A stretch of 64,000 nucleotides of DNA from Pontibacillus litoralis JSM 072002 (GTDB lineage: Bacteria; Bacillota; Bacilli; Bacillales; BH030062), in the NCBI RefSeq assembly GCF_000775615.1, contig NZ_AVPG01000001.1, positions 310,001-374,000 of the forward strand, read 5' to 3'. Positions within the stretch are counted from its first letter, which is position 1; every line of letters starts with the position of its first letter. Below the pieces are notes generated by a model. The model saw nothing but the letters and a program-made list of their open reading frames with translations. It was not told where the DNA came from and ran no database searches. Position numbers and translations under genes: made by a program. Below are positions 35,339 through 44,955 of the stretch, in pieces.

Positions 35339-35938
35339 TTAAATTATATTCCATTGTCTTAAAATCGCTTCTAATTGTTGATATGTTTCCCGTTTCGAAC
35401 CTGTATTATCAATAACTGCATTAGCTCGCTTAGCTTTTTCCGCTACTGGCATCTGCGCGTTGATCCGGCTCATCGCTTCTTCCTGCGAACTTTGATCCCT
35501 GTTCATCAAACGTTGTAATTGTGTTTGTTCATCCACGGATACAACTAATATTTTATCTACATAATGAGCTAAATTACTTTCAAATAAAAGCGGAATGTCT
35601 AATACAACTGCTTTACATTCCTCTTGAACATATTCATCTCTTTTTTGCAGCATGCGTTGTCTCACAGCTGGATGAACAATCGCATTTAGTTTTTTACGTT
35701 TGTCCTCGTTTTGAAAAACAATGTCACCTAATGCTTTCCGATCAATTTTGTGATCTACTCGCAAAATGTCGCTCCCAAATGTTTCAACTATGTCTTGATA
35801 CGCACGCTCACCAGGTTCGACTACTTCTCGGGCTAGTTTATCCGCATCAATTACCGGGATATCATATTCATCAAACATGAGTGATACTGTACTTTTTCCA
35901 GTAGCGATACTTCCTGTTAATCCTAATACAACTGTCAT
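35339..35938 (-). CDS. coaE: Dephospho-CoA kinase
   Basis: The last step of coenzyme A synthesis: phosphorylation of the 3'-hydroxyl of dephospho-CoA. The 199 residues begin with the P-loop MTVVLGLTGSIATGKSTVSL. The family's VIDADKLAREVVEPG (about 30-45), HPAVRQRM (about 88) and DIPLLFESNL (about 114) are present. It follows ytaF by 15 bases. Confidence 0.96.
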   Translation of the reverse strand: MTVVLGLTGSIATGKSTVSLMFDEYDIPVIDADKLAREVVEPGERAYQDIVETFGSDILRVDHKIDRKALGDIVFQNEDKRKKLNAIVHPAVRQRMLQKRDEYVQEECKAVVLDIPLLFESNLAHYVDKILVVSVDEQTQLQRLMNRDQSSQEEAMSRINAQMPVAEKAKRANAVIDNTGSKRETYQQLEAILRQWNII

Positions 35939-35953
35939 ATTTCCAACCTCCCA

Positions 35954-36595
35954 TTACGTCATTTTTAGTAACCCTAACACGATGAGCAAGATGCCAGGTA
36001 CAAAGGATAAACCATTAATCCACCGTAAATAAGACAACCAATATCCGCTTTTTAAACCAATCCACAAAAAAGAACTACTCATAAATGCGATCACAACAGC
36101 GGTATAAATTGGCGGAAATCCGAACATAGCTGCCCCTACTCCAGCTCCAAAAGCATCAAGGGATAGAGCTAACCCTAACAATACAGCCTCTATACCGTTT
36201 ATGGAACCAGAATCATCCACATCTGCGCTCATGGGTTTTTTTAATATTTGAATTACAATACCGAGGGATTGAATTTCCCACTTCCACAAAAAAGATTCTT
36301 TCTCCTTTTCCAAAGCGGATCCTTTATTGCTGCGAAAAAACTGAAAAATAACCCATAAACCAATAAGTATTAATATGCTTCCCCCGAGCCATTCGGTAAC
36401 TTGCGGAGTTAGAAAGAAGGCAATCGCCTTTCCAATCATCATCGATACGAAGAATGATAATGCAGATATACCAGCGATAACAAAAATCGTTTGAAGCGAT
36501 AAGCCCATCTTTCTTAACCCATAGGTGAAACCAACAGTAAAGCTATCTAAACTTACTGCAAACGCAAGAAGGAATAACGTGATGACATCTGACAT
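35954..36595 (-). CDS. ytaF: Sporulation membrane protein YtaF (MntP-like fold)
   Basis: A 213-residue membrane protein with six hydrophobic helices arranged as two similar halves. The repeated motif FAVSLDSFTVGFTYGLRK (about 12-29) and LALSLDAFGAGVGAAMFG (about 136-153) is the pattern of the MntP manganese exporter family. YtaF is named for a sporulation role in B. subtilis; transport of a metal is possible but unproven. GGAGGGAG precedes the ATG. It lies between mutM and coaE, as in B. subtilis. Confidence 0.88.
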   Translation of the reverse strand: MSDVITLFLLAFAVSLDSFTVGFTYGLRKMGLSLQTIFVIAGISALSFFVSMMIGKAIAFFLTPQVTEWLGGSILILIGLWVIFQFFRSNKGSALEKEKESFLWKWEIQSLGIVIQILKKPMSADVDDSGSINGIEAVLLGLALSLDAFGAGVGAAMFGFPPIYTAVVIAFMSSSFLWIGLKSGYWLSYLRWINGLSFVPGILLIVLGLLKMT

Positions 36596-36667
36596 GAGTT
36601 ATGCTCCCTCCACTATAATCTGATTTAGTATATGGAAGGAGTAAATACTCTGTGCCTTTATCACGTT

Positions 36668-37501
36668 TTATTTGTATAGATGCTGGCATTGTAAACATAC
36701 ATGAGTACCTCTGCCGCCTACTTTCATTTTCGTTATCGGTGTCAAGCAGCGCCGGCAAGCTTCTGATTCTCTTCCGTACACATATAGCTCATGCTGAAAC
36801 ATCCCTATTTGCCCTTGCGTATTTACGTAAGAACGAATGGTCGTCCCACCTTGATCAACCGCTTCTTGCAACGTATCAATAATTTCTTGCCGTAACACTT
36901 TCACTTCTGCTTTCGACAATTCCTTCGCAACACGTAATGGATGAATACATGACCTAAATAACGCTTCATCGACGTAAATATTCCCCAGACCCGTCACAAT
37001 GGTTTGATCTAACAATACCGTTTTAATAGTACGGTTAGTCCGTGACAAACGCTGCAATAAATAGGCATCTGTAAAAGAAGCATCAAACGGTTCAGGCCCT
37101 AGCTTAGCAATCGGTGTGTCATCAAACTCTTCTCCAATAGAATAAACATGCATCGTCCCGAATTTACGTACATCCTTGTAGCGTAATTGTTCTCCATTTG
37201 TGAAATGAAATACAACGTGCGTATGCTTATCTAAAGAATCTGATGCTCCAAACACACCATACTTCCCCTCCATGCGAAGGTGAGAGATGAGTACGTGCGT
37301 ATCTAAATAAAACAATAAAAACTTCCCACGGCGATCCATTCGTTGAATTGTTTGTCCTTTTAGTATTATGGTAAACGCCTTGATATCGTCTGGATGCTGA
37401 ATTATTTTAGGCCAGTTCACAGTTATATCTTCGATCGTTTTTCCTATCACTAAATGTTCTAATGTCTTCTTGATTGTCTCCACTTCTGGTAACTCTGGCA
37501 T
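36668..37501 (-). CDS. mutM: Formamidopyrimidine-DNA glycosylase (Fpg)
   Basis: Removes 8-oxoguanine and other oxidised purines and cuts the abasic site. The 277 residues begin MPELPEVETIKKTLEHLV; Pro2 is the Schiff-base nucleophile and Glu3 assists. Lys57-type residue is in RRGKFLLF. The helix-two-turn-helix (LDQTIVTGLGNIYVDEALF, about 160-180) and a C-terminal Cys4 zinc finger (CRRCLTPITKM to HVCLQC) are complete. It follows polA by 15 bases. Confidence 0.97.
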   Translation of the reverse strand: MPELPEVETIKKTLEHLVIGKTIEDITVNWPKIIQHPDDIKAFTIILKGQTIQRMDRRGKFLLFYLDTHVLISHLRMEGKYGVFGASDSLDKHTHVVFHFTNGEQLRYKDVRKFGTMHVYSIGEEFDDTPIAKLGPEPFDASFTDAYLLQRLSRTNRTIKTVLLDQTIVTGLGNIYVDEALFRSCIHPLRVAKELSKAEVKVLRQEIIDTLQEAVDQGGTTIRSYVNTQGQIGMFQHELYVYGRESEACRRCLTPITKMKVGGRGTHVCLQCQHLYK

Positions 37502-37516
37502 GAAAGTTTTCTCTCC

Positions 37517-40150
37517 TTACTTCGCATCGTACCAAGTATCGCCAAAGGCATAATCCACTACTAATGGTACGTGCAGCGATACAGTTTGCTCCATTACATT
37601 GGCAACAAGCTCTTTCAATGTGTCTAGTTCATGTTCTGGCGCTTCAATAATTAATTCATCATGCACTTGTAATAACATGCGAGCTTCAAGTTGTTCTTCG
37701 GCTAATGTATAATACAAATCGATCATTGCTTTTTTTATAATATCTGCCGCTGTGCCTTGAATTGGTGTGTTCATGGCTGTTCGTTCTGCGAAACTTCTAC
37801 GATTAAAGTTCCGGCTTGTAATGTCAGGTAAATAGCGACGTCGGTTCATTAATGTCGTTACATAGCCTTTCTGCTTCGCATCTTGAACAATATCATCCAT
37901 GTACGTTTGCACTCCTGGATAGCTTTGCAAATAACGATCAATAAATGTTTTCGCTTCTTTTCTCGTAATTCCTAAGCTTTGCGAAAGCCCAAAGTCACTT
38001 ATCCCATACACTATTCCAAAGTTCACCGCTTTTGCTTGTCTGCGCATTTGATCTGTTACTTGATCCTTCTCAACATGAAACACGTCCATTGCTGTTTTCG
38101 TGTGAATATCCTCATGATCATTAAAAGCTTGAATGAGCTTCTCATCATTGGCAATGTGTGCAAGAACACGCAGTTCAATTTGAGAATAGTCAGCAGCAAA
38201 TAGTTTCCACCCTTTTTGAGAAGGAATAAAGGCTTGACGAATTTTCCTCCCTTCTTCTAGTCGAATCGGGATATTTTGCAAATTCGGCTCTGTGGAACTT
38301 AAACGACCTGTTTGCGTTAATGCTTGATTGAAACGGGTATGAATTTTCCCAGTATCATCAACTACTTTTAATAATCCTTCAATATACGTCGATTGCAATT
38401 TACCTAACTGACGATACAACAAAATCTCTGAAATAATCGGATGCTTATCCTCTAATTGCTCTAATACATCTGCAGAAGTGGAGTAACCCGTTTTCGTTTT
38501 CTTAATAACTGGTAGCTGTAATTTCTCAAACAAAATAGGACCAAGTTGTTTCGGAGAGTTCAAATTAAACGTTTCCCCAGCTAATTCATATATGTTTTGC
38601 TGAATTTGCGCTAACCTTTTCTGTAACCCTTCCCCCATTCCTTTTAAACGATCCACATCAACAGAAACACCAGTATGTTCCATATCCGCTAATATTAGAG
38701 TTAAAGGCAACTCTAAATCATGGTACAGCTCCCATTGGTCATTGTCTTTCAATTGCTGCACTACGGTTTGTTTTAATTTGTTCACTATATGTGCTTTACG
38801 AGCGATATGATCAGAAAGTGCATCTTGTTCAGGTACTTGCAGTTTTGCTCCTTTTCCGTACACTTCTTCATCGTAGCGAATCGACGTTTCACCTAATCGA
38901 TGACTAATAGAAGGTATGTCATGATGGCTTTCTGCTGGATTGATTAAGTAAGATGCAATTAATAAATCAAAGTCTATTCCTTTTATATCAATACCATGAC
39001 GTTTCATGAGAACTGTAGCTTTCTTGGCATCGAACACCATCTTCTTCTGCTTCTCATCTTCTAACCATTGTTTAAGGACGGAGGACTGTAAAGCGACATC
39101 AGCTGGAATGAAATAAACTCCTTTATCATGAGCAATACTGATTCCTACAATAGACGCCTCATGATAATTCTCTCCTAGCATTTCAATAACAAGGGCAGTA
39201 TGATTAGCTAACATACTTTCTTCTACTTGATCTACTATCGTTACATGTAAATCCGGTAAGGTGTCTTCTACTTGTTTCTTATCCTCTTCCCCTTCGATAC
39301 GATTAATTAAAGAATGAAAACCGAGATCACGGAATAACTGATTTAATTTCATCACGTCGTAACCTTGGTAACCAATTTGCTCAATAGTTGTTTCAATAGG
39401 AGTATCGACGTGAATCGTAACGAGTTCTTTACTCATAAAGGCGTCCTCTTGATGAGTCTCTAGCTTTTCTTTTAGCTTTTTCCCGCTCACTTCTTGAACA
39501 TTAGCAAATACGTTTTCTAACGTCGTAAATTGCTTCAATAATTTGACGGCTGTTTTTTCACCTACACCTGGAACACCTGGAATATTATCAGAGCTATCCC
39601 CCATGAGCGCTTTTAAATCAATCACTTGTTCGGGCGATATTTCCATTTTCTCTTTCATATATTCTGGGGTGTATGTTTCTACATTTGTGATTCCTTTTTT
39701 CGTTAACGCTACCGTAACACGCTCAGATACAAGTTGGAGCAAATCCCGATCCCCACTAATTACTTTCACTTCCCAATTAGCCTGCTCCCCTTTTCGAGCA
39801 AGCGTCCCGATGATGTCATCTGCCTCATATAGAGGTAATTCATAATGAGAAATGTTAAAGGCATCTAGCAATTCTCTTAATATTGGTAATTGTTCAGATA
39901 ACTCTGGTGGCGTTTTTTGACGGCCTCCTTTATATGCTTCATACGTTTTATGACGAAAAGTCGTTTTACCCGCATCGAAAGCAACAAGCATATGGGTTGG
40001 ATTTTCTTCTTCAAGGATTTTTAATAACATCGTTGTAAACCCATAAACCGCATTCGTATGTACACCTTTATCATTATTAAGAAGCGGCAATGCAAAAAAA
40101 GCACGATATGCTATACTATTTCCATCAATTAATATTAATTTATTCGTCAT
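37517..40150 (-). CDS. polA: DNA polymerase I
   Basis: Repair and Okazaki-fragment polymerase of 877 residues. The 5' nuclease domain (1-290) starts KLILIDGNSIAYRAFFALP and has SGDRDLLQL and GDSSDNIPGVPGVGEKTA. The middle 3'-5' exonuclease-like domain lacks the first D-x-E acid pair (the region reads HTALVIEMLGENYHEASIVG), so proofreading is probably lost, as in other Bacillus Pol I. Polymerase motifs A (DYSQIELRVLAHI), B (RRQAKAVNFGIVYG) and C (LQVHDELIIEAP) are intact. It sits upstream of mutM; hflKC lies between it and phoPR. Confidence 0.97.
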   Translation of the reverse strand: MTNKLILIDGNSIAYRAFFALPLLNNDKGVHTNAVYGFTTMLLKILEEENPTHMLVAFDAGKTTFRHKTYEAYKGGRQKTPPELSEQLPILRELLDAFNISHYELPLYEADDIIGTLARKGEQANWEVKVISGDRDLLQLVSERVTVALTKKGITNVETYTPEYMKEKMEISPEQVIDLKALMGDSSDNIPGVPGVGEKTAVKLLKQFTTLENVFANVQEVSGKKLKEKLETHQEDAFMSKELVTIHVDTPIETTIEQIGYQGYDVMKLNQLFRDLGFHSLINRIEGEEDKKQVEDTLPDLHVTIVDQVEESMLANHTALVIEMLGENYHEASIVGISIAHDKGVYFIPADVALQSSVLKQWLEDEKQKKMVFDAKKATVLMKRHGIDIKGIDFDLLIASYLINPAESHHDIPSISHRLGETSIRYDEEVYGKGAKLQVPEQDALSDHIARKAHIVNKLKQTVVQQLKDNDQWELYHDLELPLTLILADMEHTGVSVDVDRLKGMGEGLQKRLAQIQQNIYELAGETFNLNSPKQLGPILFEKLQLPVIKKTKTGYSTSADVLEQLEDKHPIISEILLYRQLGKLQSTYIEGLLKVVDDTGKIHTRFNQALTQTGRLSSTEPNLQNIPIRLEEGRKIRQAFIPSQKGWKLFAADYSQIELRVLAHIANDEKLIQAFNDHEDIHTKTAMDVFHVEKDQVTDQMRRQAKAVNFGIVYGISDFGLSQSLGITRKEAKTFIDRYLQSYPGVQTYMDDIVQDAKQKGYVTTLMNRRRYLPDITSRNFNRRSFAERTAMNTPIQGTAADIIKKAMIDLYYTLAEEQLEARMLLQVHDELIIEAPEHELDTLKELVANVMEQTVSLHVPLVVDYAFGDTWYDAK

Positions 40151-40189
40151 TCGTTCTGAGCACTCCTTTACATATACACCTAAGAAAAC

Positions 40190-40246
40190 AGGCGTCCCTT
40201 TTCATCTATTCTACCATGTAAGGAGATAGAATAAAAAAGGACGCCT
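40190..40246 (-). terminator. Terminator after hflC
   Basis: AGGCGTCC/GGACGCCT outer stem with an inner TATTCTA/TAGAATA stem; a short T-rich tail follows on the minus strand. Confidence 0.7.
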
Positions 40247-40255
40247 CTAGTAAGT

Positions 40256-41185
40256 CTAATCTATATATCCTAATAAAGCTTTAGCATATGGAGAGTCTTG
40301 TGGCAAAATAATAGTCGTCTCCCCATCAATCGTTTTCTTATACGATTCTAACGTTCGGTATAGTTGATAAAATTGTTCATCTTTCTTAAAGGATTCATTA
40401 TAAATCTTAGCTGCTTCTTGTTCACCTTCAGCTCGAATTTCAGCTGCTTGCTTATTTGCTTTCGAAAGCATTTCTTGCACTTCTCGGTCAGTTTGTGCGA
40501 CAATTCGATTCTTTTCTGCCTCACCTTGAGACAAATATTCTTGCGCTTTCGTTTCACGGTCAGAAATCATGTTCCGAAAGACGGACTGCTCATTTTCCTC
40601 AGGTAAATCTGTACGTTTAATTCGAACGTCTAGCACTTCTACGCCGTAATTATCTCTCTTTAATAAATCATTCACCTGTTTCGTGATTTTTTCATCTATG
40701 TTACCACGTGAAGATTTCTCATCATTAACGATTTCTTCTAGCTTCATTTGTCCTAATTCCGATCGAACAACAGAGAAGATAAACTCGCCCATTCTCGCTT
40801 CTGCATTAATCACTGTTTTGGCGTTCGATATCATCGCTTCTGGGTCGGTAATTTTCCAAACAGTGTAATTATCAATAATAATCCGTTTTTTATCAAGCGT
40901 GTTCACTTCTTTTTCATCCACATCATAAACTTGCTTTTTCTTGGATAAAGTAGTGGCACTTTGAATAAATGGTACTTTAAAAGCTAATCCTGGCTCTTCC
41001 TTAATAGAGACGACTTCCCCAAATTGTCGAACCACTTTGTACTCGCCTTCTTTTACAATCATCATGCTACTAAGTAAAAGGAAAAAAAGGAGAAGGAAGA
41101 CAGCTATAGTAATACTAAACTTTACATACTTTCGATAACTACCGTTTGAGCTACTATTCATGTTTACGACTTTTTCATCACTCAT
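40256..41185 (-). CDS. hflC: HflC, SPFH-family membrane protease regulator
   Basis: HflC and HflK form a ring-shaped membrane assembly that in E. coli encloses the FtsH protease. The start at 41185 (MSDEKVVNMNSSSNGSYRKY) has GGAGG 8 bases upstream; this overlaps the hflK stop by 8 bases, a sign of translational coupling. The 309 residues show one membrane helix (about 26-46, FSITIAVFLLLFFLLLSSMM), the SPFH domain (about 50-210) and a coiled coil (EYLSQGEAEKNRIVAQTDRE). The gene pair is not in the B. subtilis phoR-polA interval as I know it. Confidence 0.93.
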   Translation of the reverse strand: MSDEKVVNMNSSSNGSYRKYVKFSITIAVFLLLFFLLLSSMMIVKEGEYKVVRQFGEVVSIKEEPGLAFKVPFIQSATTLSKKKQVYDVDEKEVNTLDKKRIIIDNYTVWKITDPEAMISNAKTVINAEARMGEFIFSVVRSELGQMKLEEIVNDEKSSRGNIDEKITKQVNDLLKRDNYGVEVLDVRIKRTDLPEENEQSVFRNMISDRETKAQEYLSQGEAEKNRIVAQTDREVQEMLSKANKQAAEIRAEGEQEAAKIYNESFKKDEQFYQLYRTLESYKKTIDGETTIILPQDSPYAKALLGYID

Positions 41186-42182
41186 TCTTTTTTCCTCCTT
41201 TATTTTCGTCTTCTTTGTCTGCTTGTTTGTCTGATTGTCCTTCTGTTTCATCTTTTTGCGAAGGTTGAGGCGTTTGTTGCGATGTGTTCACACCGATTGG
41301 TAAGTATTTCATCGTATTTCCATCATCATTCATAATGTATACATTTGCCTGTGGTAATACTTGCTCTAATGTCTCCATGACGAGTCGGTCCTCTGTGACG
41401 TTAGGAGAATTTTTATATTCCTTATAAAGTGCATTAAATTGCGCCACAGCACCTTTTGCCTCTTGGATTCGGGATACTTTTGCTCCTTCAGCACGAGAAA
41501 TAATAGCGTCCTTCTCCCCTAAAGCTTCTTCATAATTCTCATTTTTATATTTTTCTGCTTCTTTAATTTTCGTGTTCTTCGTTTCCCTCGCATCCTGTAC
41601 TTTCGTGAATGCTTCTCTCACTTTCTCATTTGGCAAATCTACTTCTTGTAACTTCACATCTATGACAGATATTCCGACTTGATAATCATCAATTAAAGAA
41701 ACCAAGAGTTCTCTAACTTCATTTTCAATTTCGGCTTTACCAGATGTTAACGCTTCATCTATAGTAGAAGCTCCAATCACTTGTCTAATGGAGGAAGATG
41801 TTGCGTTACTTAACACGAGCTCAGGATCCTCTGCACCGTATAAATACTTAGCTGGATCTGTAATTTTCCATTGAACAACTAAATTAGCTAGCACAATGTT
41901 CTCATCACCTGTAATCATTTGCACTTGATTTTTAGATTTCTCTTCATCTTTGTTAAATGTAAAACTATACGTTTCCTTTGATAATGTTTCTTGCTCTTGT
42001 ATAGGCCAAGGCATTTTAAAATGGAGACCAGGCTCTGTTATATTTTCTTCTGCTTTCCCAAACGTTAATATAACTGCCTGTTCTGATTCATCAACTGTGT
42101 ACCAACTCGTTATACCGATGATAGCTAACACAATGACCCCTATCCCCATGGCAATATACGTATAAAGTTGCCTTAACGTCAT
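41178..42182 (-). CDS. hflK: HflK, SPFH-family membrane protease regulator
   Basis: The partner of HflC. The 334 residues have an N-terminal membrane helix (about 10-28, IAMGIGVIVLAIIGITSWY), an SPFH domain (about 30-200, EQAVILTFGKAEENITEPGL) and a coiled coil (about 200-250), then a low-complexity tail rich in Gln, Asp, Glu and Lys. E. coli HflK has a Gly-rich N-terminal extension that is missing here. GGGGAGAG precedes the ATG at 42182. The 228 bases upstream carry a sigma-W-like promoter and the phoR terminators. Confidence 0.93.
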   Translation of the reverse strand: MTLRQLYTYIAMGIGVIVLAIIGITSWYTVDESEQAVILTFGKAEENITEPGLHFKMPWPIQEQETLSKETYSFTFNKDEEKSKNQVQMITGDENIVLANLVVQWKITDPAKYLYGAEDPELVLSNATSSSIRQVIGASTIDEALTSGKAEIENEVRELLVSLIDDYQVGISVIDVKLQEVDLPNEKVREAFTKVQDARETKNTKIKEAEKYKNENYEEALGEKDAIISRAEGAKVSRIQEAKGAVAQFNALYKEYKNSPNVTEDRLVMETLEQVLPQANVYIMNDDGNTMKYLPIGVNTSQQTPQPSQKDETEGQSDKQADKEDENKGGKKNE

Positions 42183-42221
42183 GTAACTCTCCCCTTATCT
42201 TTCGTTTTATTATAATTTATT

Positions 42222-42248
42222 TACGAATGAGGAGAGCACTTTGTTTCA
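42222..42248 (-). promoter_or_regulatory. Possible sigma-W promoter of hflK-hflC
   Basis: Minus strand TGAAAC (42248-42243), 17 bases, CGTA (42225-42222). The motif is exact; the spacing is one longer than the usual 16. A sigma-A-like TATAAT also lies at 42215-42210, but with no good -35. Confidence 0.5.
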
Positions 42249-42260
42249 AGAAAATATAAA

Positions 42261-42331
42261 AAGCCCTTTAATCACTCCAGATTAAAGGACTTAATGATAA
42301 TAAAAAAACGGAAGCGGGATTAGGCTTCCGT
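42261..42331 (-). terminator. Tandem terminators after phoR
   Basis: Two minus-strand hairpins with T-runs: ACGGAAGC/GCTTCCGT plus 7 T (42331-42308 onward), then AAGTCCTTTAATC/GATTAAAGGGCTT plus T-run (42292-42261). They isolate phoPR from hflKC. Confidence 0.92.
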
Positions 42332-42410
42332 AAAAAAAGAAAACACCTTGGATGAAAGGGTTTCAACTAATAATATACCAACGTTTTGTAAACCTTAAAT
42401 GAACTTTCTA

Positions 42411-44162
42411 TTAATTTAATGTAAATTTCATTGGTATAAAGATATGAAACGTTGTACCTTTCTCATATACACTATCCACTTTAATCGTACCATGATGAGC
42501 TTCAACAATATGTTTAACAATTGCAAGACCTAAACCAGTACCACCTGAATTTCTAGATCTCGCTTTGTCTACACGATAAAAACGTTCAAATATTCGTGGA
42601 ACTTCTTCTTCTGGAATTCCAACCCCATTATCTTCCACCATAATATGGACATCGGCTTGATGTTTTTTTATAGAGACCGTGACACTACCACGAGGATGAC
42701 TATAATGTATCGCATTTCCAAGTAAGTTCATCACGACTTGTTTTAATCGAGCAGCATCTCCCTCCATCAACACATCTTCTTCAAAATGTGTATGAATCGT
42801 AATCTCTTTCTCATCTGCTTGTTGTTCTACAATTGGAATGATATCGTTAATCATCGCTCGAATCGAAATTGGCTCGATATTTAGTTGAAATTCTTCCTTC
42901 TCTAACTTCGATAATTCTAGCAAATCATGAATTAAGGATTGTAATCGTTGGCTTTCTTTCAAAATAATATTAATGAATTGTTCTCGTAAAGCCTCATCTT
43001 GCATCGCTCCATCTAATAACGTTTCAGAGAATCCACGAATTGACGTAATAGGCGTTCTTAATTCATGAGAAACGTTCGCTACAAAATCTTTGCGCGTTTG
43101 TTCTAAGTTCTTCAATTCTGTTATATCATGAAATACTAACACAACGCCTTTCCATTCATATGATTCATTGATGATAGGAGCACCTAAAACTTCAAGAAAC
43201 CTACGCTCTATTTGTAAACGACGAGTAAAGGAATGGCGGACATGCTGTTCTGTCATAAATACTTCTTTAACCGCTTTATGCACTTCTTCCTCTTGAATGG
43301 CTTGATAATATAAATGACCTAAATAATCATTATATTCCCCTTTAAAACTATCTAGAAATGCCTTATTTACTAAATTAACATAGCCTTTCTCATCAATCAG
43401 CACAAGACCATTTCCCATATTGTTAATAACAGCCTCTAACCGATCATTTTGCATTTCTTGTACCATGCTCATCTCTTGAAGATTACGAGCAAGGACATTA
43501 ATAGAACTTGTTAATTGAGCTGCTTCACCAAAATTACCTTCATACGTTCTTGCTCGATAGTTCCCTTGTGCTAATTCATCTGCTACCCTTGCAGCAGAAC
43601 GAATCGGCTTAATATACTTCTCAAATATGCTCCGTCCGAGTGTAGCCATTACTAATATGCCAATAAATACAGTAATACCAATAATCAACCAAATATGCTT
43701 CGTAATATCAGTGACAGCATTAACTTTAATAATCATAAAAATAGTTCCAGATAACTCATCATTATCATTGATTTGAAAAGGAAAGTAGAAAATATTATTC
43801 TTTAATTGCCCTTTATTCATAGGAGATAAACTCAAATCATAGCTTTGAACGAATTGTTGAACGCTTTCTCTTTCCTTCTCAGATAAATCTAATACATCAT
43901 CCGTTGTGTCAAAAACAACATCAGCATCTTGCTTATATACCAAGGCTATATTAAGTTTGTCACTAATATGTTCAAGTTGAGAAACTCCATCAGCATTATC
44001 CAATAAATCCACTAAATAATGGGCGTCATTTTTCACTCTTTCTTCTATAATATCTACAATGAAATTTTTTGTTAATTGAGCAAGTACAATACCTAATCCC
44101 ATCATTAGAATAATCGCTAAAATGGAATAGCTCAGAAAGGGCCGCGAGACTTGTTTACGCAT
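42411..44162 (-). CDS. phoR: Phosphate-sensing histidine kinase PhoR
   Basis: Membrane kinase for the phosphate-starvation response. The ATG at 44162 overlaps the phoP stop by 8 bases and has GGAGG 12 bases upstream, giving 583 residues; a TTG at 44192 is an alternative. Order: helix 1 (about 8-30), extracytoplasmic domain (about 30-155), helix 2 (about 158-178), HAMP (IRSAARVADELAQGNYRART), PAS domain (about 235-345), phospho-acceptor His in FVANVSHELRTPITSIRGF, and the ATPase domain with N, G1 (DNGVGIPEEEVPRIFERFYR) and G2 (GGTGLGLAIVKHIVE) boxes. Confidence 0.94.
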   Translation of the reverse strand: MRKQVSRPFLSYSILAIILMMGLGIVLAQLTKNFIVDIIEERVKNDAHYLVDLLDNADGVSQLEHISDKLNIALVYKQDADVVFDTTDDVLDLSEKERESVQQFVQSYDLSLSPMNKGQLKNNIFYFPFQINDNDELSGTIFMIIKVNAVTDITKHIWLIIGITVFIGILVMATLGRSIFEKYIKPIRSAARVADELAQGNYRARTYEGNFGEAAQLTSSINVLARNLQEMSMVQEMQNDRLEAVINNMGNGLVLIDEKGYVNLVNKAFLDSFKGEYNDYLGHLYYQAIQEEEVHKAVKEVFMTEQHVRHSFTRRLQIERRFLEVLGAPIINESYEWKGVVLVFHDITELKNLEQTRKDFVANVSHELRTPITSIRGFSETLLDGAMQDEALREQFINIILKESQRLQSLIHDLLELSKLEKEEFQLNIEPISIRAMINDIIPIVEQQADEKEITIHTHFEEDVLMEGDAARLKQVVMNLLGNAIHYSHPRGSVTVSIKKHQADVHIMVEDNGVGIPEEEVPRIFERFYRVDKARSRNSGGTGLGLAIVKHIVEAHHGTIKVDSVYEKGTTFHIFIPMKFTLN

Positions 44163-44865
44163 CTTTAGACGGGTCCTCCATCTTATAGCCAAGACCTCTT
44201 ATCGTTTTTATGTACACTGGCTTTTTCGTATCTGGTTCAATCTTCTCTCTTAAGTGGCTAATGTGGACATCTACAATTCGAGTATCACCAACGAAGTCGT
44301 AATTCCAAACAGCACTTAATAATTGATCACGAGAAAGCACTCTTCCTTTATTCTTCGTTAAATAAAGAAGAAGTTCAAATTCCTTCGGTGTTAGAACAAG
44401 ACCGCTCCCTTTAACCGTCGCTTCGTATTGTTCAGGGTAAACGATTAAATCAGCAATTTTATAACTTTCGGTTCCTCTCGCTATTTCTGGTGCATGTTGA
44501 GATATTCTTCGCAAAATCGCTTTAATTCGAGCCACCACTTCTCTTGGACTAAACGGCTTTGTTAAATAATCATCCGCACCTAATTCAAGGCCTAATACTT
44601 TATCGAACTCGTCATCTTTCGCTGTTAACATTAAAATTGGTGTTTGCATTTGCTTCTGTCGCATTTGTTTACAAACTTCCATTCCATCCATTTCAGGCAA
44701 CATGACATCTAATATAATTAAATCAAACGGTTGTACAGAAGCTTTATCTAACGCTTCCTTCCCACTATAGGCAACATCGGTTGTAAATCCAGCTTGTTCA
44801 ATGTTGTACTTTAATAATGTTACAATTGATTCCTCATCATCCACTATAAGAATGTGTTGAGCCAT
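44155..44865 (-). CDS. phoP: Phosphate response regulator PhoP
   Basis: OmpR-family response regulator of 236 residues. The receiver domain (1-120) has the acidic pair in VDDEES, the phospho-acceptor Asp53 in LIILDVMLPEMDG, Thr in LMLTAKDDEFD and Lys in YLTKPFSPREVVARI. The C-terminal winged helix (about 140-230) includes LTPKEFELLLYLTKNKGRVL and DVHISHLREKIEPDTKKPVY. It precedes phoR with an 8-base overlap. Four PhoP half-sites upstream point to autoregulation. Confidence 0.96.
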   Translation of the reverse strand: MAQHILIVDDEESIVTLLKYNIEQAGFTTDVAYSGKEALDKASVQPFDLIILDVMLPEMDGMEVCKQMRQKQMQTPILMLTAKDDEFDKVLGLELGADDYLTKPFSPREVVARIKAILRRISQHAPEIARGTESYKIADLIVYPEQYEATVKGSGLVLTPKEFELLLYLTKNKGRVLSRDQLLSAVWNYDFVGDTRIVDVHISHLREKIEPDTKKPVYIKTIRGLGYKMEDPSKDA

Positions 44866-44955
44866 TTTACATACACCTCAGTTCAAGATTCTCTCTTTAC
44901 ATCATACAACGAAGTTTCATATTTCTAAAGTTTTATATAGATAATCCCTTTGTAG

